This document shows positions 8,872 through 15,784 of a stretch of 50,880 nucleotides of DNA, piece after piece (positions within the stretch are counted from its first letter, which is position 1; each line of letters starts with the position of its first letter). The notes under the pieces were generated by a model, which worked only from the letters and a program-made list of their open reading frames with translations, made no database searches and was not told where the DNA came from. This DNA comes from an uncultured Fibrobacterota bacterium. Lineage in GTDB: Bacteria > Fibrobacterota > Fibrobacteria > Fibrobacterales > Fibrobacteraceae. Position numbers and translations under genes: made by a program. The stretch covers positions 1 to 50,880 of the forward strand of contig CAIRAY010000187.1 in assembly GCA_903876665.1 (NCBI GenBank), given 5' to 3'.

Positions 8872-11800
8872 ACCAATTCAGATACATTTTCGGAGTATTG
8901 CTTGTGCTGGTCAGTGCAAGTTTTGCTTTGGAAGGGTATCCGGTTGCTGACCTGAATGGTCGCGTCTCGCTAGGTCATTCGTTGGATGTTTTTGAAGATG
9001 TCGGGGGGACATTAACCTTTGCGGACATACAAAAGGGGACGGCCGAATTTCAGAAGAGTAGCCAGAAAGTTCCCTCCTGGGGTTTTTCTGCTTCGGCCAT
9101 TTGGGTTCGCTTCGCCTTGATTTTCCCGCCCGAGGCTAAAGAGCCAATGATTCTTTCCTTTGACTATCCTCATATGGATCACATCGATTTTTTTGCTCCT
9201 GACTTGAATGGATCATACTCCTCCATTGAAACGGGCTATTCCCACCCCTTTGCCTCTCGTCCCATTTTGCATAGCCAATTTCTATTTGACATTTCTCCCC
9301 AGGCAGGGAAAACCGTGGTTTATTACATGCGATTTGAAAATACCGATCGTATGGAAGTTCCGCTCCATCTATGGGAACGCACAGGATTTTTGGAATTGGA
9401 TCAGACCAGCCAGTTTATGAACGGGATTTTTTTGGGCCTGGTTTGCAGTGCCATTCTCTTGAATTTGTTGATGTTTATCACATTTAGGGATGTTAGCTAT
9501 CTTCATTATACCGCGTTTCTGTTTCTGTTCTCCTTTTTTGTGGCTACCCATCTTGGAGTGGTTTACGAATACCTTTGGCCCGTGGCGCTCAGTGGATACA
9601 ACCATTATATACGGTTTATCATTGGGGGAATGCTCTTTTCCCTGATCCTCCTCTCCCAGTCCTATTTAAGCACTGCGGAGCGCTTTCCGAAGTATCACCG
9701 CTTCCTCAATTGGCTTGGGCGCATTGAGCTGGGGACGATCGTTCTCGCTGCCCTTGTGCCCATTCGTGAAGGGACCATGCTCCAGGTGTCTATGACGCTT
9801 GTTGTTTTGGCGATCATGTTTGGGGTGAGCGTAGCCACGGCGCCCTCCAGCCGCATTGCCCGGTATTTTTTGACCGCCTGGGTTCTTGCCCTTTTGGCGG
9901 GTGTTCTTTATGCATTGAAAGCTCTGGGAATTTTAGAGCTTGCTTGGTTTGAGGTGAGCATCCTTGCGGGAGTCTGGGTGGTGCAATTTATCATTCTCTC
10001 CCTAGGCTTGGGTGAGCGTCTGCTCCTCGTTCGCTCCGAAAAGGAATCCTTGCAGGAGAGCGCCATTCAAAGTCTCAAGAAGGCCAATCAGCTTAAAGAT
10101 GAATTCCTGGCCAACACCTCCCATGAGCTTCGTACACCGTTGAACGGGATCATCGGGATTGCGGAGTCGTTGGTGGATGGAGTCGCAGGTCCCCTGGTGG
10201 ACGATGCCCGCGATAACCTGCAATTGGTGATTTCCAGTGGCAGGCGCCTAGCCAATTTGGTGAATGACATCCTGGATATTTCCAAGCTCAAGGAAGGCGA
10301 GCTCATCCTCAAAGAAAACGCCGTTGACATTTATCAGATTGGAAATCTGGTGGGGATGGTTTTGAATCCCCTGGCCATGCGCAAAGGCCTTACGCTGCTC
10401 AATGCCATTCCCAAGGACTTGGCCTTTGCCAAAGCAGATGAAGACCGGTTGCAGCAAATCATGCACAACTTGGTGGGCAATGCGATCAAGTTCACCCATA
10501 CGGGCCTAGTGACCATGACTGCGCGCCAATTCCCCGAGTACCTGGAATTGTGCGTAGCGGATACGGGCCCTGGAATTCCTGCAGAGCGGTTTGATTTGGT
10601 TTTTGAATCCTTCCGGCAGGGAGATGCCTCCGTAGCCCGGGTTCACGGTGGAACGGGGTTGGGGTTAAGTCTGTGCAGACAATTGGTGCAACTTCATGGC
10701 GGAAAAATTTGGATCGAATCGGTAGTCGGTCAAGGATCCAAGTTCTTTTTCACGTTGCCGATCGCTCCGGAAGGGGCCAAATTGGTGTCCTTCGAGAATA
10801 AATCGCCGGCCTTGGTTTCTACGGTTCTCCCTGCCGGAGATTATGTCCTGGATTCCTTGAAGGCTGGCGTCGGAAACGGAGAAGTGCGAATTCTTGCGGT
10901 GGATGACGAGCCCATCAATTTAAAGGTACTGGTCAATCAATTGACGTCCAATCATTATCAAGTTTCTACTGCGACCAGCGGAAAGGATGCCTTGGCTTTT
11001 CTCGAAAAGAATCCCATGCCCGATTTGATTCTTTTAGATGTAATGATGCCCCGCATGTCGGGGTATGAGGTTTGCAAAAAGATCCGCGAACGCTTTGATA
11101 TCAGTATTCTTCCCGTTATTATGCTCACCGCCAAAAACCAGGTTTCGGATTTGGTGGAAGGTCTTGAAGCGGGCGCCAATGATTATATCACCAAGCCATT
11201 TTCCAAACAAGAGCTGCTGGCCCGAATCCGGGCGCACCTCTCCCTTGCCAAAACCAATCAGGCCTATGCAAGGTTTCTGCCTCAGCAATTCCTGAAGCAG
11301 CTTGGTTGTGAAAACATCGTTTCTGTGCGGCTAGGGGACCATGTGGAGCGAAGGATGACCGTATTCTTCTCCGACATCCGCAATTTCACCACGCTTTCCG
11401 AGGCCATGAGTGCGGAGGAAAATTTCAATTTCTTGAATTCCTATCTGGGTCGGGTGGGACCCATCATCAGTGAACGGCAGGGTTTCATTGATAAATATAT
11501 TGGTGATGGCATGATGGCCCTTTTTCCGGAATCGGCGGAGCACGCCGTTGATGCGGCCATCGCCATTGTCCAGGAGATGGGAGTCTACAATAAGCATCGG
11601 AATCATTCGGGCTACGGTTCCATTGATATTGGAATTGGGATACACATTGGCAATTTGATGCTGGGAACCATTGGCGAGGCGAACCGCATGGATGGAACCG
11701 TGATTGCCGATGCGGTGAACCTGACTGCCCGCCTGGAGCAGCTGAACAAGGTCTTTGGTTCATCTGTCATTATTTCCCGTGATGTCTGGGAAACCCTGCC

Positions 11801-12074
11801 CGAATCCAAGCGCGAGCATGTGCGGTTCTTAGGGCGAATGACGGTGCGTGGCCGCCAGGAGCCTGTCGATGTCTTTGAAGTGTTCGCCGGGGAATCTCCC
11901 GAGCAACAGGAACTCAAGAAGCAGACCCAGGCAAAGTTTGAAGCAGCGGTTCACGCCTACAATTCAAATGAGATGGAAAAAGTCCGTAAATTGATTCAGG
12001 ATGTTTTAAGTCTTAATTCGGAAGATCAGGCTGCGACTGAATACCAGGAACGGTGCAGTCAGCAGGCTAAATAA
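8868..12074 (+). CDS. Hybrid sensor histidine kinase/receiver/adenylate cyclase (paralog B, intact cyclase)
   Basis: The GTG at 8868, with GGAGAGG just ahead, gives about 1068 residues starting with a signal peptide. The architecture matches paralog A: a DISMED2-like ectodomain (30-185), a 7TM region (190-400), HisKA His419, HATPase (515-630), receiver with phospho-Asp724 and Lys776, class III cyclase (825-970) and a helical tail that may be TPR-like. Here the cyclase is complete: metal aspartates Asp836 and Asp880, Lys876 and Asp942 for the base, and Asn951/Arg955 in the VNLTAR motif. The Lys/Asp pair suggests ATP as substrate and cAMP as product. A receiver directly ahead of the cyclase implies that phosphotransfer from the fused kinase gates cyclisation. 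The 3' end overlaps the convergent pentapeptide gene by 8 bp. Confidence 0.92.
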   Translation: MNQFRYIFGVLLVLVSASFALEGYPVADLNGRVSLGHSLDVFEDVGGTLTFADIQKGTAEFQKSSQKVPSWGFSASAIWVRFALIFPPEAKEPMILSFDYPHMDHIDFFAPDLNGSYSSIETGYSHPFASRPILHSQFLFDISPQAGKTVVYYMRFENTDRMEVPLHLWERTGFLELDQTSQFMNGIFLGLVCSAILLNLLMFITFRDVSYLHYTAFLFLFSFFVATHLGVVYEYLWPVALSGYNHYIRFIIGGMLFSLILLSQSYLSTAERFPKYHRFLNWLGRIELGTIVLAALVPIREGTMLQVSMTLVVLAIMFGVSVATAPSSRIARYFLTAWVLALLAGVLYALKALGILELAWFEVSILAGVWVVQFIILSLGLGERLLLVRSEKESLQESAIQSLKKANQLKDEFLANTSHELRTPLNGIIGIAESLVDGVAGPLVDDARDNLQLVISSGRRLANLVNDILDISKLKEGELILKENAVDIYQIGNLVGMVLNPLAMRKGLTLLNAIPKDLAFAKADEDRLQQIMHNLVGNAIKFTHTGLVTMTARQFPEYLELCVADTGPGIPAERFDLVFESFRQGDASVARVHGGTGLGLSLCRQLVQLHGGKIWIESVVGQGSKFFFTLPIAPEGAKLVSFENKSPALVSTVLPAGDYVLDSLKAGVGNGEVRILAVDDEPINLKVLVNQLTSNHYQVSTATSGKDALAFLEKNPMPDLILLDVMMPRMSGYEVCKKIRERFDISILPVIMLTAKNQVSDLVEGLEAGANDYITKPFSKQELLARIRAHLSLAKTNQAYARFLPQQFLKQLGCENIVSVRLGDHVERRMTVFFSDIRNFTTLSEAMSAEENFNFLNSYLGRVGPIISERQGFIDKYIGDGMMALFPESAEHAVDAAIAIVQEMGVYNKHRNHSGYGSIDIGIGIHIGNLMLGTIGEANRMDGTVIADAVNLTARLEQLNKVFGSSVIISRDVWETLPESKREHVRFLGRMTVRGRQEPVDVFEVFAGESPEQQELKKQTQAKFEAAVHAYNSNEMEKVRKLIQDVLSLNSEDQAATEYQERCSQQAK

Positions 12075-12780
12075 ATTTCTTGGGTGAATTAAAAAGGCCT
12101 TTGCGCTTGCCGTTGGGCAAGGTTGCATCCGAAAATTGCGTGGAGCGGATATTGGCGCCTGCGAGAACGGCGAGCCAAAGATCAGCCTCGGTAAAATCTG
12201 CGCTTTCCAGGTTTGCACGCGAAAGGTCACTACGCGTTAGGTCCGAGCGGATGAGGCTTGCCTTGAATAAAATGGCGCTTTCGAGAATCGTTCCGCTGAG
12301 GTTCGCATTGTCGAGACAGGCCTGGGTAAAATCAGCTTTGGTAAAATTGCTACCCATGGCCCGGATGCCGGCCAAGTTGCACTCGGTCAGGATGGCTCCC
12401 GAAAAGTCGGCTCGGGCCAAGTCCGCTGCGCGCAAGTAGGCGGATTTGAAGGATGCACGACGTGCCTCGGTGCCTTTCAGGGAGGCTGCGCTCAGGTCGG
12501 CATGGTCCAAAATGGCACCATCGAGGTCGGCTTTGTTCAAATGGGCGGAGCTCAGGTTGGTCCACATTAAATTGGTACCCTTCAGAATGCTTCCATCTAA
12601 ATTCGCATAGCTCAGATCGGAACCGCTCAAATCAGCGCCACTGAGGTTGGATCCTGAAAAATCCACAATATTCAGGTTATAGTTTTGCAACTGCAGGCCA
12701 CGCAGGTCGCGGTGCCCAAGGTTAGGGCGCTCCCCATGTTCGTGGGCAGCGAGAATGATATCCTTAATTTCTTGGCTCAT
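12067..12780 (-). CDS. Pentapeptide-repeat protein
   Basis: This 237-residue protein consists almost entirely of A(D/N)LXX-type five-residue repeats, roughly from residue 22 to 215. Examples are the run LSGADLSGSDLSYANLDGS and later SDLTRSDLSRANLESADF. Such repeats fold into a right-handed quadrilateral beta-helix. A short helical N terminus (MSQEIKDIILAAHEHGERP) precedes them. There is no signal peptide, so it is cytoplasmic. Functions in this family range from DNA-gyrase mimicry to unknown scaffolds, and nothing here selects one. It is convergent with sensor B and divergent from a sigma-28-driven small gene. Confidence 0.9.
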   Translation of the reverse strand: MSQEIKDIILAAHEHGERPNLGHRDLRGLQLQNYNLNIVDFSGSNLSGADLSGSDLSYANLDGSILKGTNLMWTNLSSAHLNKADLDGAILDHADLSAASLKGTEARRASFKSAYLRAADLARADFSGAILTECNLAGIRAMGSNFTKADFTQACLDNANLSGTILESAILFKASLIRSDLTRSDLSRANLESADFTEADLWLAVLAGANIRSTQFSDATLPNGKRKGLFNSPKKFI

Positions 12781-12851
12781 CTGTTAAAAAGAATACCCAA
12801 AACCAGCCGGAAATGCAAGAATTAAAAAACCACAAAAATTTAGCCATGGAC

Positions 12852-12878
12852 TAAAGGTTTGCAAAATAATGCCGATAA
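12852..12878 (+). promoter_or_regulatory. Sigma-28 (FliA)-type promoter
   Basis: TAAAGGTT at 12852-12859, exactly 11 bases, then GCCGATAA at 12871-12878. The published FliA consensus is TAAAGTTT-N11-GCCGATAA, so the -10 is perfect and the spacer exact. It ends 17 bases before the ATG of the small gene at 12896. Confidence 0.85.
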
Positions 12879-12895
12879 GGATAATGGAGGATCGT

Positions 12896-13195
12896 ATGGA
12901 AATCAGAAACATTGTTACTCAAATGCAGGAATCTCGCGTCAAGGAAGCCCAGGCCAAGCGTGCCGCTGTTTCGCCTGCTACAGCAACTACTGGCGCAACC
13001 ACTACTGCGGTCGCGGCTTCAAGCAATGAAGCCTATAAATTGGATGTGGGATCAACCACCTCGCAACCTAAGGCGAAGACAGCAGCCGAGCGTTATGGTT
13101 CGTTTTACCAGACATCTCCCAATGGGGACAAGCTCGCCAAGATGCGAGATGAGAATGAAACCCGGGTAAAACAGCGGATGGAAGGCGGAACCTAG
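12896..13195 (+). CDS. Small protein of the putative sigma-28 regulon
   Basis: This 99-residue protein has no signal peptide or membrane segment and is rich in Ala, Thr, Lys and Gln. The middle (PATATTGATTTAVAA) is low-complexity and likely disordered, and the C-terminal third (RYGSFYQTSP...MRDENETRVKQRMEGGT) is helical and charged. The ATG at 12896 is chosen over one at 12869 because GGAGG lies five bases ahead and the sigma-28 -10 element overlaps the region of the earlier start. The promoter ties it to late flagellar genes. A FlgM-like anti-sigma role is conceivable from its size, disorder and a D..RV...ME.GT ending, but similarity is too weak to call. A second sigma-28-driven small protein lies at 34941. 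Confidence 0.72.
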   Translation: MEIRNIVTQMQESRVKEAQAKRAAVSPATATTGATTTAVAASSNEAYKLDVGSTTSQPKAKTAAERYGSFYQTSPNGDKLAKMRDENETRVKQRMEGGT

Positions 13196-13393
13196 AGTCT
13201 CCGCCATTTGGTCGCCTTAGAGCAGATGCGTAGCCATCAAGCTAAGCGCATTAGGATGATTTTTCGTTCCCAAAGCCATAAATGGGTCGAATATTGTTGA
13301 CAAAAATAAGTCGAACTATTCCTGGCTTTCCGGCAGTTCGCCAATCCAGGGATCTAGGCCATTCCTTTTGATATATATTTTCATGGTGCCCAT

Positions 13394-13515
13394 TCACTAC
13401 TGTCCAAAACAATTGGCAAAACACAAAACAGCCCCCAATCAAGTCAATCATGCCTACAGGCCAATAATACCAATGGTCTAACGAGTTTAGACTAGATTGT
13501 TTTGGACAGTAGTGA
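13394..13515. mobile_element. MITE-like element with 20-bp perfect terminal inverted repeats
   Basis: TCACTACTGTCCAAAACAAT at 13394-13413 is the exact reverse complement of the bases at 13496-13515; 82 bases lie between them. The interior has no transposase frame, so this looks like a non-autonomous element or the joined ends of a deleted insertion sequence. No convincing target-site duplication is visible. Its right end abuts a DUF4160 reading frame that has lost its 5' half, which suggests that insertion or imprecise excision damaged that gene. Confidence 0.6.
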
Positions 13516-13657
13516 TGCAGAAATTATTGTGGGCGAACTTCCACGCAAACAATTGCGCATCACACAAGCATGGATTGAGTTGCACCGCGATGAATTGATG
13601 GCTGATTGGGATATCGCGATGTGCGGTGAATTGCCCTATAAAATTGCCCCTCTTTAA
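13514..13657 (+). pseudogene. DUF4160 gene remnant (C-terminal 47 codons)
   Basis: Reading from the edge of the inverted repeat gives DAEIIVGELPRKQ, then AWIELHRDELMADWDIA, then a LPYKIAPL ending. This is the standard C terminus of DUF4160 proteins, which are normally about 80-100 residues long and sit just upstream of DUF2442 genes. The N-terminal half, with its conserved His-rich strand, is absent, and no start codon or ribosome site lies in the remaining frame. The DUF2442 partner starts 10 bases after its stop. The pair is often listed as a putative toxin-antitoxin-like module; here it would be inactive. Confidence 0.72.
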
Positions 13658-13667
13658 CGGAGCCTTT

Positions 13668-13928
13668 ATGTATTGGGATGTCACTCACATAAAACCCTTA
13701 CCGAATCACCGAATCTATGTGGAAATCAAGGATGGTCGAAAAGGCTTTTTGGACCTAACCCCGTACCTCAAAATTGACGTCTTTCAAGAACTCAAAGATG
13801 TCTGGTATTTCAATCAAGTAACCATTGTATTTGGCGCAATCACCTGGCCACATGAACAGGATATCGCTCCCGAAACCCTACTCGCCGAATGGACTATTGT
13901 TTCTGAATGCCCCGACGAAGCCGCGTAG
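13668..13928 (+). CDS. DUF2442 domain protein
   Basis: This 86-residue protein matches the DUF2442 family: an N-terminal WDVTHIKPLPNHRIYVEIKDGRKGFLDLTPYL, a short insertion, and then VTIVFGAITWPHEQDIAPETL near the end, which carries the conserved W-P-x-x-x-D-I-x-P-E-L signature. Family members are small single-domain proteins that usually pair with DUF4160; their function is not established. The ATG at 13668 has GGAG six bases ahead. Here the DUF4160 partner is truncated, so this gene appears to be an orphan survivor. Confidence 0.83.
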   Translation: MYWDVTHIKPLPNHRIYVEIKDGRKGFLDLTPYLKIDVFQELKDVWYFNQVTIVFGAITWPHEQDIAPETLLAEWTIVSECPDEAA

Positions 13929-14020
13929 CGAAGTAAACGAATACCATTTTTCCACCCGAATTTCGCAGGCAGCCCATGTTAGTCGGGTGATTTCCCATCT
14001 TGGGAGGCCGAGCAGTATGT

Positions 14021-14623
14021 TTATTCGAACTCGCCACGGAGGATTTCGATTTGGCCGTTGCCCACTTTGACGATGCTGGTTGGGTTGATGGGCACGTCAC
14101 CGATGTCCAGCATCATGTCAATGTGTCCCTGAAATAAGGACCAGACATCATCAGCCTGGGTCAGTTCTTGGGTCTCTTCCAATTTTGCAGCCGTATTGAG
14201 CAAGGGACCGCCGAGCTCGTCAATCAGCGCCTGAATGACCGGGTGGTTGGGCCACCGGCACCCGATTTCGGGGCGCTTGACATCGAGCTTCCGCACAATC
14301 CGGTGTTCGGCTGGAAGAATGAAGGTGTAGGGGCCGGGGATTCGGGATTTGATCAGATTGAACGCGTAGTTGTCGATGACGGCGTACGAACTCGCTTTGG
14401 AAAAATCACGGAACAGGAGCGCCATGACGAATTTCTTCATGGGCTTTTTTAATTGGTACAGGCGCTCAATTCCCTTGTGGGACTCGGCCGAGCAACCCAG
14501 CGAATACCCCGAATCTGTGGGATAAACCACCAGTCCTCCGGAGGAGAGGATCTTGGCAGCCTGCTGGATTAACCGCGGCTGAGGGTTCTTGGGATGGATT
14601 TCAATTCGTGTACCGGACATCAT
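14021..14623 (-). CDS. YciO/Sua5/YrdC-family protein
   Basis: This 200-residue protein has the YrdC fold: SGGLVVYPTDSGYSLGC at the N terminus, a basic RLYQLKKPMKKF that parallels the KRxxxKP motif, GPYTFILPA, and a GGPLLNTAAKL near the C terminus. Sua5/TsaC enzymes make threonylcarbamoyl-AMP for tRNA t6A. The YciO branch shares the fold but has altered motifs, and the spacing and wording here fit YciO better. It lacks the Sua5 C-terminal domain. The start is ATG at 14623 (a second ATG follows at once), with no clear ribosome site. A proper t6A function cannot be claimed without checking for another tsaC/sua5 elsewhere. Confidence 0.85.
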   Translation of the reverse strand: MMSGTRIEIHPKNPQPRLIQQAAKILSSGGLVVYPTDSGYSLGCSAESHKGIERLYQLKKPMKKFVMALLFRDFSKASSYAVIDNYAFNLIKSRIPGPYTFILPAEHRIVRKLDVKRPEIGCRWPNHPVIQALIDELGGPLLNTAAKLEETQELTQADDVWSLFQGHIDMMLDIGDVPINPTSIVKVGNGQIEILRGEFE

Positions 14624-14784
14624 GGGAAAATTTAGTCATTGTGGTGTGGGGGTGGGCGATGGGGGGAATGGTTTCGCCGGAAACCCTTCGGGGTTGCAGG
14701 CGGTAAACCCAAATCAAAGAGAAAAAGAGCGGGCCAAATTGGAAATGGCTGCAATCATTTTTAGACTTGCTAAAAGTGTTCCCT

Positions 14785-14853
14785 TGGAATCCATTGGAGT
14801 TTATGTCCGGTCTAATGGGGTGTTCGCGAATTACACAGGCCAAACCAGAAGAA
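14785..14853 (+). pseudogene. Decayed partial copy of the downstream secreted-protein gene
   Basis: The stretch 14794-14853 aligns without gaps to 15167-15226 inside the secreted-protein gene. By hand count about 45 of 60 bases are identical, and the encoded peptides share SNG-x-FANYT. The copy lacks the signal peptide and most of the body, and no ribosome site precedes it. The rest of 14624-14899 holds no other gene I can support. Confidence 0.55.
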
Positions 14854-14899
14854 CGCTTTCCCATCACGGTCAAAAACGAATGTTTGGAGGAATAACGTT

Positions 14900-15313
14900 A
14901 TGAAATTTCCCATAAGACTTGCATTTCTCATTCTCTCGATCTTTGCATTCGGTTATAGTTCGGATGGCAAAGTGCATGCCATTGTTAACAGCCAGGTAAT
15001 TCCCAAGGATATTGTCATCGATCAAGTCGAGTTTCCCCTGGAGTACTTTATCAAAAAGTATGGTAAGGTCTATGATCTGCAAAAAGAGTGGTGCCCCAAT
15101 GACTCCCTCGGAGTCTATGTCTTTTCCTTTAAGACGTACAACACGGTAGTCAAGGACAGCATGATGGTTGGAGTTCATTTCCTGTCCAATGGGAAGTTTG
15201 CTAATTACACGAGTCACTCCAGATTGAAAAGTGAATTGGAATTTAGGGACTCGTTGATTGCCCATGCTTTTGATCCGGAATGGCAGTTCGATTGTCCCAG
15301 GACGCTGAAGTAA
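14900..15313 (+). CDS. Secreted protein of unknown function
   Basis: This 137-residue protein has a strong signal peptide (MKFPIRLAFLILSIFAFGYS) and a mature part of about 115 residues. The mature part contains two cysteines (KEWCPND and FDCPRT), which could form a disulfide in the periplasm. It is predicted beta-rich, with VHAIVNSQVIPKDIVIDQV near its start. GGAGG lies 11 bases before the ATG. It does not match a family I recognise. A shortened, diverged copy of its C-terminal region lies just upstream, so the locus has seen a local duplication. The gene converges with yraN. Confidence 0.75.
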   Translation: MKFPIRLAFLILSIFAFGYSSDGKVHAIVNSQVIPKDIVIDQVEFPLEYFIKKYGKVYDLQKEWCPNDSLGVYVFSFKTYNTVVKDSMMVGVHFLSNGKFANYTSHSRLKSELEFRDSLIAHAFDPEWQFDCPRTLK

Positions 15314-15362
15314 TTGCGGAATTGGATCTAAATAGGACGTTATCTTGTTGTTCTCATAAAAT

Positions 15363-15752
15363 TCAATACCCCGAAGATGGGCCCATAAAGGCATCGCAGA
15401 TCAACTCAATCTCGGGAATGCCTCGGATAAATCGGACACAAAGGACGTCAAAGCGCATTTGCTGGTCGTGGGTTCCTGTCCGGGCCAGCCACATCTGGGC
15501 CGCACGCCAAATCAGGCGTTGCTTGGCTTTGTGGACTTGTGCTGCGGGTCTGCCCCCATTTTTGCTCCAGGAGGATTTGACTTCTACAAATACCAGGACG
15601 CCCGCCGGGTCCTTGGCGACCAAGTCCAGCTCGCCCCCAGAGAAGAACGAGTTGCGTTCCAGGATCTTCCAGGATTGGGAGATTAAATAGCGGGAGGCAA
15701 TGCTTTCGGCAATGCGCCCCTTGGATCTGTTGTGCGAAGATTTTCCGGTCAT
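15363..15752 (-). CDS. YraN/UPF0102-family nuclease-fold protein
   Basis: This 129-residue protein matches the YraN family: GRIAESIASRYLISQSWKILERNS, then GELDLVAKD, then LVFVEVKSS, which is the PD-(D/E)xK arrangement (Glu-Leu-Asp followed by Glu-Val-Lys), and a FDVLCVRF strand near the end. The fold is that of Holliday-junction resolvases and restriction endonucleases, but the biological role of YraN is not settled. It follows the Ser/Thr kinase gene by 32 bp on the same strand and is the last gene of the operon. Confidence 0.88.
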   Translation of the reverse strand: MTGKSSHNRSKGRIAESIASRYLISQSWKILERNSFFSGGELDLVAKDPAGVLVFVEVKSSWSKNGGRPAAQVHKAKQRLIWRAAQMWLARTGTHDQQMRFDVLCVRFIRGIPEIELICDAFMGPSSGY

Positions 15753-15784
15753 ACCGGATTAGACGAACCAAACCGAAAAATGGA

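Larger units (their letters stand above)
13196..13667. other. Intergenic stretch with a short inverted-repeat element and gene remnant
   Basis: No intact gene is visible in these 472 bases. The left 200 bases are AT-rich and hold only short broken frames on the minus strand. The middle is a 122-bp element with 20-bp perfect terminal inverted repeats, and the right part is the 3' remnant of a DUF4160 gene. Both are listed separately. Confidence 0.6.

Noticed and set aside
13251..13451. 66-codon minus-strand frame left of and inside the inverted-repeat element
   Set aside because: It enters the terminal repeat, no ribosome site was seen, and an adjacent frame shows broken protein-like pieces; too weak to call a gene or a specific pseudogene.
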